Source of the DNA: an uncultured Clostridia bacterium
GTDB lineage: Bacteria; Bacillota; Clostridia; TANB77; CAG-508
Length of the DNA stretch: 64,000 nt
Assembly (NCBI GenBank): GCA_934149075.1
Contig: CAKPDR010000002.1
Location: 1 to 64,000, forward strand
Reading direction: 5' to 3'
Notes under the pieces: model-generated
Databases searched by the model: none
The model's input: the letters and a program-made list of their open reading frames with translations, nothing else
Told to the model about the DNA's origin: nothing
Made by a program: the position numbers and the translations under genes
Part shown: in pieces, positions 44,911-53,327 of the stretch
Layout of the letters: the number at the start of each line of letters is the position of its first letter
Numbering within the stretch: position 1 is the first letter of the stretch

Positions 44911-45450
44911 CTAAATTCCTCCACTATTTAATTCTTTCTTTATTTTCTTTCGTATTCTATGTAGTCTTGTCTTTACATTTAATTCAGAAATATTTAATTT
45001 TTTTGCTATATCTTTAACTGACATAGATGAATAATAAAATAAATTTACAATTTCAATATCTATATCTTTTAATTCTTTCATCTTTTGTTCTACATCAAAA
45101 ATCAATTCTCTATCACTTTCATACATATTTACACTATTTAATATGTAATTTTCAAAATCACTAATATCATAAACTATTTTAAGCTTTCTATATTTTTCTT
45201 TTATTAAGTTTCTTGTTATCCCTGCCAAATATGAATTTAGTGATACATTGATATTTAATCTATTTCTATTTTTCCATAATATAAAAAATGTGTCCGAAAA
45301 GATTTCTTCTTTATCTTCAAAAGATATATTACTATTTACCGTTCCGTTATTTATAATTGTTGTTATATAAGGTGTAAAATCTTCTATTATTTGATCTATA
45401 TCAATTTCATTATCTATATAATAATCTTCTAACTGCTTTGACTCTTTCAA
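44911..45450 (-). CDS. ECF RNA polymerase sigma factor
   Basis: The 179-residue protein has region 2 (KEEIFSDTFFILWKNRNRLN) and region 4 (MKELKDIDIEIVNLFYYSSM followed by LNISELNVKTRLHRIRKKIK). It is a paralogue of the factor at 43052-43603 and is followed directly by its membrane partner. Nothing here shows the signal. Confidence 0.9.
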   Translation of the reverse strand: MKESKQLEDYYIDNEIDIDQIIEDFTPYITTIINNGTVNSNISFEDKEEIFSDTFFILWKNRNRLNINVSLNSYLAGITRNLIKEKYRKLKIVYDISDFENYILNSVNMYESDRELIFDVEQKMKELKDIDIEIVNLFYYSSMSVKDIAKKLNISELNVKTRLHRIRKKIKKELNSGGI

Positions 45451-45551
45451 CTAAAAAACTCCTTTATAAGACATCTTATATTTATATAGTGTAATTTAAT
45501 AAGCAAAAGGTTACACTTTATTTTTAATTTTATCATTTTTTTCTTTTAAAC

Positions 45552-45585
45552 ACAAAAAAGAAGAATCACATAATAGCAATTCTTC
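45552..45585 (-). terminator. Terminator of the leftward operon ending at the 139-residue protein
   Basis: On the minus strand GAAGAATTG and GATTCTTC pair around CTATTATGT and are followed by TTTTTTGTG. It separates the sigma-factor pair from the XRE/DUF4173 operon. Confidence 0.8.
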
Positions 45586-45603
45586 ATAAAATAAAAGGGG
45601 ATT

Positions 45604-45638
45604 TGTGCTAATTGATTTATCATTCTACAATTAGCACA
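45604..45638. other. Perfect 11-bp inverted repeat
   Basis: TGTGCTAATTG and CAATTAGCACA flank a 13-nt loop. It lies between the stop codon of the 139-residue protein gene and the terminator at 45552-45585. No U-run follows, so it may be a regulator site or an mRNA 3' structure. Confidence 0.5.
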
Positions 45639-45664
45639 TTCAAATTATAAGATTTATTTTTCTT

Positions 45665-46084
45665 TTATTGATTGTAGTAAGGTATTTGATAAATATTATC
45701 TCCCCCAGTTTCTTCTCCTCTAAATATTATTTTTACTGAATCATCTAACCATTCTATTGAATAATTATCATCTCTTAAATTTGCACCATCATTTGCTAGT
45801 TCTGTTCTAAATGATACAGGATTTGTTCCTTGAACATAAGGACGTCCTGTAGTATCAAAATATACTAATAATTTCTGTGAACTGAAAAATAATGAAGCTC
45901 CTTCTTTATAGCATTTAACGTGATATTTTCCATCAGGAGAAATTTCATCAAACCATTCTATTTTATTATCTTTAACAAAATATATAGCCGAACTATATAA
46001 CAAAGATATTCCGAGTATAATTGTTTCTATAACTATTATAATTATCATAATTATCACTTTTTTGCTTTTCTTTTTATTTTCCAT
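45665..46084 (-). CDS. Membrane-anchored DUF5412-like protein, 139 residues
   Basis: An N-terminal helix (KVIIMIIIIVIETIILGISL) leads into a short exterior domain with the pattern ISPDGKYHVKCYKEGASLFF and YSIEWLDDSVKIIF, similar to DUF5412 proteins. The function is unknown. It is the last gene of the operon that starts with DUF2975 and XRE. Confidence 0.55.
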   Translation of the reverse strand: MENKKKSKKVIIMIIIIVIETIILGISLLYSSAIYFVKDNKIEWFDEISPDGKYHVKCYKEGASLFFSSQKLLVYFDTTGRPYVQGTNPVSFRTELANDGANLRDDNYSIEWLDDSVKIIFRGEETGGDNIYQIPYYNQ

Positions 46085-46099
46085 TTTTACCTCTATAAT

Positions 46100-47284
46100 T
46101 TATTTTATTGTTTCTTTTTTCATATCATCTAAATTTAGAATTTCCAGTTCTGTTATAATTCCCTCATTTGATTTTATTGAATAAGCCTTTCCATTTATAA
46201 AATATGAATAACCTATGTCTATTTTTTCTTTACTTTTACCATCTTGCAAATTTACTCTATAAAATTCACTTCCACCTCTAAAATAAGCATAGTTTTTATA
46301 AATATATGATAAAAATTCTAAAGGTACTTCATTTTTCCATATACTATCTAATGTATTATCAGAATAATTGATTTTATATAACGTATATTCATCTTCAATA
46401 TTGCTGTTATTTCCTAAAGTTTTTCTTGTATAAATGTAACCTTCATTTAATAAACAATACACATTTCCAAATCTGCCCACTTCTTTATTTGTTTCATTAT
46501 TTAAGAAAATAACGTGATGTTTTTCTCCATCACTATAATCTAAATATGTTAAATAGTTTTCATTTGCTGAAGTTATATAATTTCTCCCTTTTGCAATTTC
46601 TTTGCGTTCAGTTCCATCTATTTTTGAACAATATATACTTCTACTTGATTGATCTATATAGTAGATATTGTCATTTACAATGTAAAAATAATTCTTTACA
46701 TTTTCAATTAATACCTTTTTATCAGAACCATCTTTATTCATAACACTAAGATTCCCTTGTGGTGTTCCATTTATTTGATCATACCCTATTTGTTCAACAA
46801 AATAAATTTTTTCATCTTGTAACCACATTTGAATAGAGCTTCCTTCATAAATCTTACTACTATTACCTTTTAAATCAATTTTAGTTATCCCTTTTCCTCT
46901 GTAATAATATGGTAAAATGTATATGTATTCTCCATCAAAATAAATTTTATCTATTCCATTTTCTGTTTTGTATAACTTTTTTATACTTTTATCTTTAAAA
47001 TTAAAAACATATATACATTCATCAAAATCATTTGCATATACTGCAATATTCCCTAATTTTACAAATCTTTCGCCTTTTTGCATACTTAATTTTATTTCTT
47101 CTTCACTTATAATTTCTTCATCAACTGATATATTATTATCAATTATTTTTTCTCCTGAAGTTTCTTTGTTTTCAATATTTGTATAGTGTTTATCTATAAA
47201 AGTATATTTAATAGCATAACCACAAACTATAATGAAAATTATAATAACTGATATAAAAATTTCTTTATATTTTTTAATTATCAT
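46100..47284 (-). CDS. DUF5050-type beta-propeller protein, membrane-anchored
   Basis: After one N-terminal helix (IFISVIIIFIIVCGYAIKYT) the protein shows repeating strands with the YIYxxP / IYYIDQSS / SLYKIN style of DUF5050 and TolB-like propellers (KSIKKLYKTENGIDKIYFDG..., RSIYCSKIDGTERKEIA). These usually bind ligands or proteins outside the membrane. It overlaps the DUF4173 gene by 11 bp. Confidence 0.7.
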   Translation of the reverse strand: MIIKKYKEIFISVIIIFIIVCGYAIKYTFIDKHYTNIENKETSGEKIIDNNISVDEEIISEEEIKLSMQKGERFVKLGNIAVYANDFDECIYVFNFKDKSIKKLYKTENGIDKIYFDGEYIYILPYYYRGKGITKIDLKGNSSKIYEGSSIQMWLQDEKIYFVEQIGYDQINGTPQGNLSVMNKDGSDKKVLIENVKNYFYIVNDNIYYIDQSSRSIYCSKIDGTERKEIAKGRNYITSANENYLTYLDYSDGEKHHVIFLNNETNKEVGRFGNVYCLLNEGYIYTRKTLGNNSNIEDEYTLYKINYSDNTLDSIWKNEVPLEFLSYIYKNYAYFRGGSEFYRVNLQDGKSKEKIDIGYSYFINGKAYSIKSNEGIITELEILNLDDMKKETIK

Positions 47285-48758
47285 TTAATTGCAATTCCTT
47301 TCCTATTAGTTTCTTTGCAAATATTCTTGAAATATTAAAATCTCTAAAATCCATATTCTCTTCATTTATATCATTAAAGGTTTCTTTTAAGTATTTACTT
47401 GTTTCTGCTTTAACATTATCAACATCTGTTGATGTTTCCAAAATTTTAAAAATTTGATTAATAGCGTCTGTTCCTGTTTCATTTTTTAAATAGTATAAAT
47501 CTATTTTTCCTGTTTCTATATATCTATTAACATTTCTTTTTGCTATAATATTATCGAAATTTGCAAGATTCATACATACATATATTACTAAAACAATCGC
47601 AAAATACGTCTTTGGTAAATTGATTTTTTTATCTAATATATAAATAACAGTTGGAATAAACAATATGCTTTCTGTAAACAATGCACAATATACCAAAAGT
47701 CTAAGTAAAGTATAACCATAAGCACTTTCATAGAAATACATTCTTATACTCGCTGATATTACTATTATAAAAGTAAAAGCAATCATTATCAAACTCATAT
47801 AATTAATAAATCTATTTGTTTTGTTTTCATCTTTATTTTCTCTTTTTTTTGCAATTAAGATTGTAACCAAATTAATAATAGAAACAATCATTAATTGGAA
47901 AAATCCCTGTCTTGCTGAATCGGCATAATTCAATGTAGTATTTCTCATAAATAATGATTTTATTTGTATATAACAAAATACTAAATATATAATATTTAAA
48001 GAAATCAAAATCATTTTTATAGTAAAATTATCATTTATTTTTTTTGACTGATTATCTTTTTCATTTATAACTTCATACTTAAAACATATATAATAAAATA
48101 AGCCTATAAAATAGAAAAATGAAATTATTATACAAATTGTTTTTACAAATGAGGTAGATATATTTATGCTATTTAGTAAATTTATCATTTGATTAAATAT
48201 ACCTTTAAAAATATTTGCAAAAACTTCATCTGCAGTTGATAACAGTATTATAATAACTAAAACAATAGGAATTGTAATTAGTACAGCTTTGAATATTCTT
48301 TTCATCTTTTCTTCATTATTAGATTTTATATTTATTTTTAGTTTTTCTTTGATACTATCAACAAATTTTATTGTACTTTCTCCAATAAAACTTAAAGGAT
48401 TAAAAAATGAACCAAGAATTTTCCCTATTGTATCTACTTCAATTTCAAAATTCTCCCCTATTAATCCCAAAATCATAAAGCAAAATAAAATAGGTATTAT
48501 TATCAAATTTATACTATTAAAAAAACTATTATCATATATGAAATATGTACTAGAAAGCAATAATATAGGTATTAACAGAAATTTAGCTTTTGAATTTTTT
48601 ATTTTATTATTTTTTTCTAATATATAAACAAAAAAATACGAAAATGGTATCGAAAACAATAACATTGACAATCCAATAGACTTTCCCAAAAATAGTATTA
48701 CAAGCCAAATTGCAAAAAGCAAAGCTCCCATTCCTATACTAATCATAATCTTCTTCAT
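47274..48758 (-). CDS. DUF4173/DUF4153-like polytopic membrane protein
   Basis: The 494-residue protein has about twelve hydrophobic helices with family motifs NYADSARQGFFQLMIVSIIN and YGYTLLRLLVYCALFTES, and a C-terminal hydrophilic tail (TGKIDLYYLKNETGTDAINQ). Members are found near XRE/DUF2975 pairs and sensor genes; their activity is unknown. It overlaps the XRE gene by 20 bp, indicating tight coupling. Confidence 0.8.
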   Translation of the reverse strand: MKKIMISIGMGALLFAIWLVILFLGKSIGLSMLLFSIPFSYFFVYILEKNNKIKNSKAKFLLIPILLLSSTYFIYDNSFFNSINLIIIPILFCFMILGLIGENFEIEVDTIGKILGSFFNPLSFIGESTIKFVDSIKEKLKINIKSNNEEKMKRIFKAVLITIPIVLVIIILLSTADEVFANIFKGIFNQMINLLNSINISTSFVKTICIIISFFYFIGLFYYICFKYEVINEKDNQSKKINDNFTIKMILISLNIIYLVFCYIQIKSLFMRNTTLNYADSARQGFFQLMIVSIINLVTILIAKKRENKDENKTNRFINYMSLIMIAFTFIIVISASIRMYFYESAYGYTLLRLLVYCALFTESILFIPTVIYILDKKINLPKTYFAIVLVIYVCMNLANFDNIIAKRNVNRYIETGKIDLYYLKNETGTDAINQIFKILETSTDVDNVKAETSKYLKETFNDINEENMDFRDFNISRIFAKKLIGKELQLNDN

Positions 48759-48963
48759 CTCCTTTGTCTTGATAGTCTAATATATCTCCTGGCATACATT
48801 CAAGTACCTTGCATAATTTATTAAGTGTAGAGAATCTTATAGCTTTTCCTTTATTAGTTTTCAAAACTGAAAGATTTGCAGGTGTAATTCCAATTTTTTC
48901 TGCTAATTCAATTGATGATATTTTTCTTTTAGCCATCATTACATCTAAATTAACTATTATCAT
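48739..48963 (-). CDS. Small XRE-type transcriptional regulator
   Basis: The 74-residue Cro/C1-type HTH protein (RKISSIELAEKIGITPANLS, then KLCKVLECMPGDILDY) is of the YozG-like class that accompanies DUF2975 membrane proteins. It probably represses its own operon. It lies 11 bp after the DUF2975 gene and overlaps the DUF4173 gene. Confidence 0.88.
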   Translation of the reverse strand: MIIVNLDVMMAKRKISSIELAEKIGITPANLSVLKTNKGKAIRFSTLNKLCKVLECMPGDILDYQDKGDEEDYD

Positions 48964-48974
48964 TTAACTTCCTC

Positions 48975-49442
48975 CTATATTGTCAAATCATTTTCTTTCT
49001 TATATTCAGTTGCCTGTTTAAACAATTCTGATAAGATATATAAAGCAATTGAAACTCCAAAAAATAAAATACATAAGAATAACAATGTACTATTAAAAAC
49101 AATATCTGTTGATTTTGCTAAAAATATTTCGTATAAAAAGTCCATTAACCAAAACACAGAACCTATTAAACTTATAATACCTGTTATTTTTAATAATCTC
49201 ACATTTCTTTCACAAAATGGAGTGTTTAATCTTAAACTATTAAATAGATTAATAAATTTATGAGTAATCATTAAAAGTACAATTCCATTTGGATAAATTA
49301 CATACATACTTGCACCTAAATTAAATCCTAGTTTGTTTAATATAAAAGGTAATCCGACCAAAATAATTATTCCACTATAAAAGCACACTTGTAAAAATAC
49401 CTTTAATATTTTTCCAATTCCTTGTTCTCCAGTTATTTTCAT
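48975..49442 (-). CDS. DUF2975 membrane protein
   Basis: Four hydrophobic helices (e.g. ILKVFLQVCFYSGIIILVGL, LLKITGIISLIGSVFWLMDF) and the family motif FNSLRLNTPFCERNVRLLK define this 155-residue DUF2975 protein. DUF2975-XRE pairs are common in Firmicutes and are thought to couple a membrane signal to the small repressor. It is the first gene of its operon. Confidence 0.85.
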   Translation of the reverse strand: MKITGEQGIGKILKVFLQVCFYSGIIILVGLPFILNKLGFNLGASMYVIYPNGIVLLMITHKFINLFNSLRLNTPFCERNVRLLKITGIISLIGSVFWLMDFLYEIFLAKSTDIVFNSTLLFLCILFFGVSIALYILSELFKQATEYKKENDLTI

Positions 49443-49535
49443 AAAAATAATTCCTCCATAATTTAATATTATGAAGGAATTATATAATAATATTTATTGT
49501 TTGTCAATATCTTTTTATCGTTTTTCAATATTCTT

Positions 49536-50792
49536 TTAATCTCCAAAACATTCTCCACCTATTATCAATCCTGTAGTAACATCTACAAATACCATAGAAC
49601 CATTTCCCAGACTATCCTCTCTTATAAATACATAGCATTTTCTAACAATATTTTTATAGATTTCTTGTTTACACCCATAATCCATAGTAAAGAAATTATT
49701 TGCTATCTTTTCTTCAATTCTAACTACTTGACTAGATTTTTCTCCACTTGTTCCAATTGTATCTGCTTCTGCAAATCCAATTTCAGCAATTTTTTCAGCT
49801 TCATTTTGAGAAATTTTTACTTCATTATTTTCTGGTTTGTAATTATCAAAATTTTTTAGAAATATTTTATCTGATCTACTAGCAACTCTTTCATTAAACT
49901 TATTTTTTAATTGTTCCAAGTTTTCCTTCTCAATGTCTTTATTATTCCAACCAAATCCATTATAAGAATAATATTTTACTGAATCTCCACCGTTATAATC
50001 TCCATCAGCACCTTGACCTACTTCTAAATAATATACATTATCTTTTACTATTGGCATATTATAAAAATCATAAACATCTTCCCATAGTAAATCTGTATTT
50101 TGCAATTCATTATGTGGTGTTTCAACTTTTTTAAAAGTTTTACCTTGATCTAATGTATAGTATAATTCACAAGAATCTCCACCATTATATGGCATAGTTA
50201 AGAATCCTAAATCTTTTGAATAGAATTTAACTTTACTATCTTTCTTAAATGTATCATTAATACCATTGCTTACTACATTCCAATTCTTACCTCCATCATT
50301 TGTAATTTTTATACTTCCAAATGCAACACTCATTGCAACATCTTGAATTTCATACATAATTCCTATATCTTTACTAAAAAACTCTATATACTGTATATTT
50401 TCATTTTGATTTAGTTGAATTGTAGTCCAGCTTTCTCCATTATCATCTGAATATATAATAAACGAATTATTACTTGTATAATCATAATTAGAAAACAATA
50501 TTTTAAAATCTGTAATTTGATATTTTTCTTCTTCTATATTTTTTAAATTTTCAAAATTTCCAGGTACTTCAATTTCTTTTCCATTATATGTTATATATAA
50601 TTTCCCATTTTTTAATATATAACTTTTTTCCTCTGCTACTTTTTCCAATTGTGTAATTTTTTCTTTGTCAAAAATAGTTCTCTCTTTATTAAGCTCTATA
50701 TAATAATTTACAAAAAAGAATATTACTATAATAATTACAAATGTAATGGCTATTATTATTTCCTTATTTTTCATTATAAAATCTTTATTCAT
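49536..50792 (-). CDS. Membrane-anchored propeller-like protein with PepSY-like tail
   Basis: An N-terminal helix (IIAITFVIIIVIFFFVNYYI) precedes sialidase/YCF48-like propeller motifs of the Asp-box kind (YSDDNGESWTTIQL, ITNDGGKNWNVVS, YTLDQGKTFKKVE). The C-terminal part (ISQNEAEKIAEIGFAEADTI... VFVDVTTGLIIGGECFGD) resembles the YcdB/PepSY module of the 43751 protein. Its role is probably extracytoplasmic binding. It is preceded by a 56-residue gene 9 bp upstream. Confidence 0.65.
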   Translation of the reverse strand: MNKDFIMKNKEIIIAITFVIIIVIFFFVNYYIELNKERTIFDKEKITQLEKVAEEKSYILKNGKLYITYNGKEIEVPGNFENLKNIEEEKYQITDFKILFSNYDYTSNNSFIIYSDDNGESWTTIQLNQNENIQYIEFFSKDIGIMYEIQDVAMSVAFGSIKITNDGGKNWNVVSNGINDTFKKDSKVKFYSKDLGFLTMPYNGGDSCELYYTLDQGKTFKKVETPHNELQNTDLLWEDVYDFYNMPIVKDNVYYLEVGQGADGDYNGGDSVKYYSYNGFGWNNKDIEKENLEQLKNKFNERVASRSDKIFLKNFDNYKPENNEVKISQNEAEKIAEIGFAEADTIGTSGEKSSQVVRIEEKIANNFFTMDYGCKQEIYKNIVRKCYVFIREDSLGNGSMVFVDVTTGLIIGGECFGD

Positions 50793-50800
50793 TTTATCCT

Positions 50801-50971
50801 CTACTTTCTAAACAAAATTTTATTTATTTCATCATCTGTAATTAATTTTATTTCTATTCTATTTACTTCTATATCAACTATTTCTGCATTATAAGAATTA
50901 TTATTTATTCCTAAAATAGTTGCTCTGTTTTCATTATTTAGTACAACTATGTCAAATTGTTTATACTTCAT
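50801..50971 (-). CDS. Small unknown protein, 56 residues
   Basis: The start MKYKQFDIVVLNNENRATIL lies behind AAAAAGGAAGAAG, and a fitting promoter is upstream. The sequence is a beta-rich domain (VDIEVNRIEIKLITDDEINK) like the small DUF4926-type proteins; this is tentative. It is followed after 9 bp by the propeller-like gene, so both are one unit. Confidence 0.55.
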   Translation of the reverse strand: MKYKQFDIVVLNNENRATILGINNNSYNAEIVDIEVNRIEIKLITDDEINKILFRK

Positions 50972-51001
50972 ATTCTTCTTCCTTTTTACCTTACTGCAGA
51001 A

Positions 51002-51030
51002 ATTATATCATACTTGTCAAAATTATTCAA
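51002..51030 (-). promoter_or_regulatory. Promoter for the 56-residue gene
   Basis: On the minus strand TTGAAT (51025-51030) and TATAAT (51002-51007) are 17 bp apart. Distance to the start codon is about 30 bp. Confidence 0.55.
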
Positions 51031-51062
51031 AAATTTTTACATTTTTGACAGATTTTGACAAA
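51014..51062. promoter_or_regulatory. TTTTGACA-type repeats, possible Spo0A-like sites
   Basis: TTGTCAA at 51014-51020, TTTTGACAGA at 51043-51052 and TTTTGACAAA at 51053-51062 resemble the degenerate 0A box TTTGTCRAA on one strand or the other. They lie in the 137-bp gap between the 56-residue gene and the spo0E-like gene. TTGACA also fits a -35, but spacing to TATAAT at 51081-51086 is too long. A Spo0A role is only a suggestion. Confidence 0.3.
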
Positions 51063-51108
51063 TTTCGCATTTTAAAAGGAGTATAATCACTCTTGAAAGG
51101 AGTAGTAA

Positions 51109-51267
51109 ATGGATTCAAAATTACAAATTTTAATAGAAACAAATAGGGATAAACTAACAGAAATGATAGAAAATAAAGAACCTTACGAAAAGATAGTAAA
51201 ACAAAGTCAACTTTTAGATAAATATGTTTTATTAGGTTTTAGAGCTATTAATCAATTAAAGAGCTAG
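51109..51267 (+). CDS. Spo0E-like aspartyl-phosphate phosphatase
   Basis: The 52-residue peptide (MDSKLQILIETNRDKLTEMI..., then KQSQLLDKYVLLGFRAINQL) has the size, two-helix shape and SQxLD motif of Spo0E/YisI/YnzD proteins, which dephosphorylate Spo0A~P and so block sporulation. The start follows GAAAGGAGTAG. It is the only rightward gene in this part of the element. A mobile-element Spo0E could delay host sporulation; this is inference. Confidence 0.8.
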   Translation: MDSKLQILIETNRDKLTEMIENKEPYEKIVKQSQLLDKYVLLGFRAINQLKS

Positions 51268-51294
51268 AATAAACTAGCCCTCTATAATCTATTA

Positions 51295-51486
51295 TTATGA
51301 TATTTTGAAAAGTATTGGATCAAACTTACTTTTTACTTTTGGAATATCAGTTTTACTAAATGTCATTATATGTTCAACAATTTTATTTGAAAAGCCTTTT
51401 ACTTCATCATCTGTATAAGTTTTATTTGTTTCAACTAATACATTAGCTTCACTTAATAGTTTTTGTTCTTCCTCGTTGAAGTTCAT
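51295..51486 (-). CDS. Small unknown protein, 63 residues
   Basis: I do not recognise it. The sequence MNFNEEEQKLLSEANVLVET contains a helical, acidic N-terminus, then YTDDEVKGFSNKIVEHIMTF. The start at 51486 follows GGAAGGTGTG. It is the last gene of the long leftward operon region and converges on the spo0E-like gene. Confidence 0.5.
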   Translation of the reverse strand: MNFNEEEQKLLSEANVLVETNKTYTDDEVKGFSNKIVEHIMTFSKTDIPKVKSKFDPILFKIS

Positions 51487-51541
51487 TTTTTCACACCTTC
51501 CTTTGCTTTTATATATTGCCAAAAAGATTATAACATATTTT

Positions 51542-51904
51542 TTATTTTTTTGTATGTTTTTTTAAAATTATTTCTTTTTTATTTTCATCATATATAACAT
51601 CTACTAATCTATTTTCCTTATCAATTCCCATCTTCTTAAAGTATAAATAAGGAATATTTATCTTTGTAGAATATGAATTTCCATTCTTATTAAAATTTAC
51701 TTTATTAGTTTGTGGTTGCCTTAATTTAGATTCTTTATGTTTTTCTTTTTCTTCAAAAAATCTTATATCCTGGTGCAATATTTTACTAATAGAATTTCTG
51801 CTAATCCCAGTTGTTTGCTCTATTTCTTTCATTGTTTTATTATCTTTAAAATATAAGTTTAATATATTACATTTTATTTCTTCATTAATCACAAAATTAG
51901 ACAC
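51542..51904 (-). CDS. HTH protein with AbrB-like C-terminus
   Basis: The N-terminal half is a resolvase-type HTH (YFKDNKTMKEIEQTTGISRN followed by SISKILHQDI). After a charged linker the C-terminal 45 residues (STKINIPYLYFKKMGIDKEN, then VIYDENKKEIILKK) resemble the SpoVT/AbrB beta-barrel DNA-binding fold. The two DNA-binding modules in one 120-residue protein suggest a regulator. No target is evident. Confidence 0.65.
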   Translation of the reverse strand: MSNFVINEEIKCNILNLYFKDNKTMKEIEQTTGISRNSISKILHQDIRFFEEKEKHKESKLRQPQTNKVNFNKNGNSYSTKINIPYLYFKKMGIDKENRLVDVIYDENKKEIILKKHTKK

Positions 51905-51986
51905 TTTTATCTCCTTCCAATAATTTTATCACATCTTATCATAAAAATTGATTTTAGTCCAATTATAAAAAAGACAAGGTTATTGT

Positions 51987-52532
51987 TTATCGTTCTAATA
52001 CCTCATCTTTTTTTATAATTAAAAAATTATTTTTTATATTTTCATACAGCAATTTTCCATAATCTCTATTACTAAATTCTTTAATTGCTATTTGATATAA
52101 TTCATTATCATTTTCACAATATATTTCTTCAACTTGCTTGCATTGTTCTTCATCAATATCTATAATCTGGCTATTATTAAAATCTAAACAAAATCCCTGT
52201 ATTTCTGATAATTTGTCATTTATATAATCTTTTTTTACACAAAAACCACATTGAGAAGATTTATCATATACTTTAATGATTTTACCTGAATATACATAAA
52301 TTGATGGTTCTTTTTCTTTTAATGCTTCATTTATCTCTTGATTTTCATTCTTTCTATAAAGTTCAATATCTTCCTTGATTTTATTTAATAAAGCTACGGA
52401 ATAAGAATCGTGGTATTGTTCAGACGCATTAATATAATTTTGTATTAAATCTTCAATTTTTGATATTCCAGTATGTAAAAAGGCTTGTCCTACAATTAGA
52501 AATTCTTTGTTTCTTTTGTCTTCTTCGTCCAT
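51987..52532 (-). CDS. Unknown protein, 181 residues
   Basis: I do not recognise it. A helical N-terminal half (KIEDLIQNYINASEQYHDSY) is followed by a Cys-containing beta-rich part (YVYSGKIIKVYDKSSQCGFC). The start follows GAGGTGGTATT. It is 15 bp downstream of the 259-residue gene in the long operon. Confidence 0.5.
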   Translation of the reverse strand: MDEEDKRNKEFLIVGQAFLHTGISKIEDLIQNYINASEQYHDSYSVALLNKIKEDIELYRKNENQEINEALKEKEPSIYVYSGKIIKVYDKSSQCGFCVKKDYINDKLSEIQGFCLDFNNSQIIDIDEEQCKQVEEIYCENDNELYQIAIKEFSNRDYGKLLYENIKNNFLIIKKDEVLER

Positions 52533-52547
52533 AATACCACCTCTTTC

Positions 52548-53327
52548 TTATGTTTCTAATTCCTCCTCTTCTTTATCATTATATGGATTTAATAATCCTG
52601 GTTTATAATTATCTACATAGGTTCTTAGTTCAATTTCACTTAAATTACATATATCTTTTAACCAATTATTTGAAGTTATTGCTGAAAGTCCACAACCAGT
52701 ATTTGCATTTTTTAATACTTCAATATCTGCTTTAAATATTTCATAATTTAAGCAATCTTTAACACTTTCAACTTTACTATCTAAAAGCTTCATAAACTCA
52801 TTAAAATCTAGTCCCTGTGTTATATCTTTTTTTAAGTTAAATTCTTTATATGGCTTTTCATTTTTTGCTAAAACACCTTCTGCTATATCCCACTCTTTTT
52901 TATTAATATGTTCAACAATTTCTTTTAAAGCATTTTCTAAATTTTTATCATATATTCTATACATAAAGGCTGATGAATAATTTTCCCTATTTCCGTGAAA
53001 GTCAACTGATTCTTCATTTGTCATTCTTCTATCAAATATTTCCTGACTATTTGTTATTATTAAATCTTTTTCCTTGATGATTTCTCTAAGCATTTCAAAT
53101 GGATTTTCAAATTTTCCATAAAACATTGTATATTTTCCGTCAGTTTTTTCTAATATTTCTATTCTTTTTTGATTTTCTTTTTCTTGATATTCTGCGTCTG
53201 GTTCTCTTCTATTAAAAATAAAATGTTCTTTTCCATCTTTAATCATCATAGTAGGATACATTAAACATTCTCTATTGTTCCAATTATCAAAGTTCTTATA
53301 TGGTTCTTTTTCAATTATTTTTATCAT
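52548..53327 (-). CDS. Unknown protein, 259 residues
   Basis: I do not recognise it. It contains HFIFNRREPDAEYQEKENQK and a C-terminal GLDFNEFMKLLDSKVESVKD, then NTGCGLSAITSNNWLKDICN. It overlaps the methyltransferase gene by 17 bp and is translationally coupled to it. The Shine-Dalgarno is AAAGGAG within that gene's end. Confidence 0.5.
   Translation of the reverse strand: MIKIIEKEPYKNFDNWNNRECLMYPTMMIKDGKEHFIFNRREPDAEYQEKENQKRIEILEKTDGKYTMFYGKFENPFEMLREIIKEKDLIITNSQEIFDRRMTNEESVDFHGNRENYSSAFMYRIYDKNLENALKEIVEHINKKEWDIAEGVLAKNEKPYKEFNLKKDITQGLDFNEFMKLLDSKVESVKDCLNYEIFKADIEVLKNANTGCGLSAITSNNWLKDICNLSEIELRTYVDNYKPGLLNPYNDKEEEELET

Noticed and set aside
45604..45638. Terminator at the 11-bp inverted repeat
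   Set aside because: No U-run on either side; the real terminator is the neighbouring hairpin at 45552-45585.
50801..50971. Plus-strand 81-codon frame over the 56-residue gene region
   Set aside because: The minus-strand frame has a ribosome binding site, promoter and protein-like sequence; the plus-strand frame has none.
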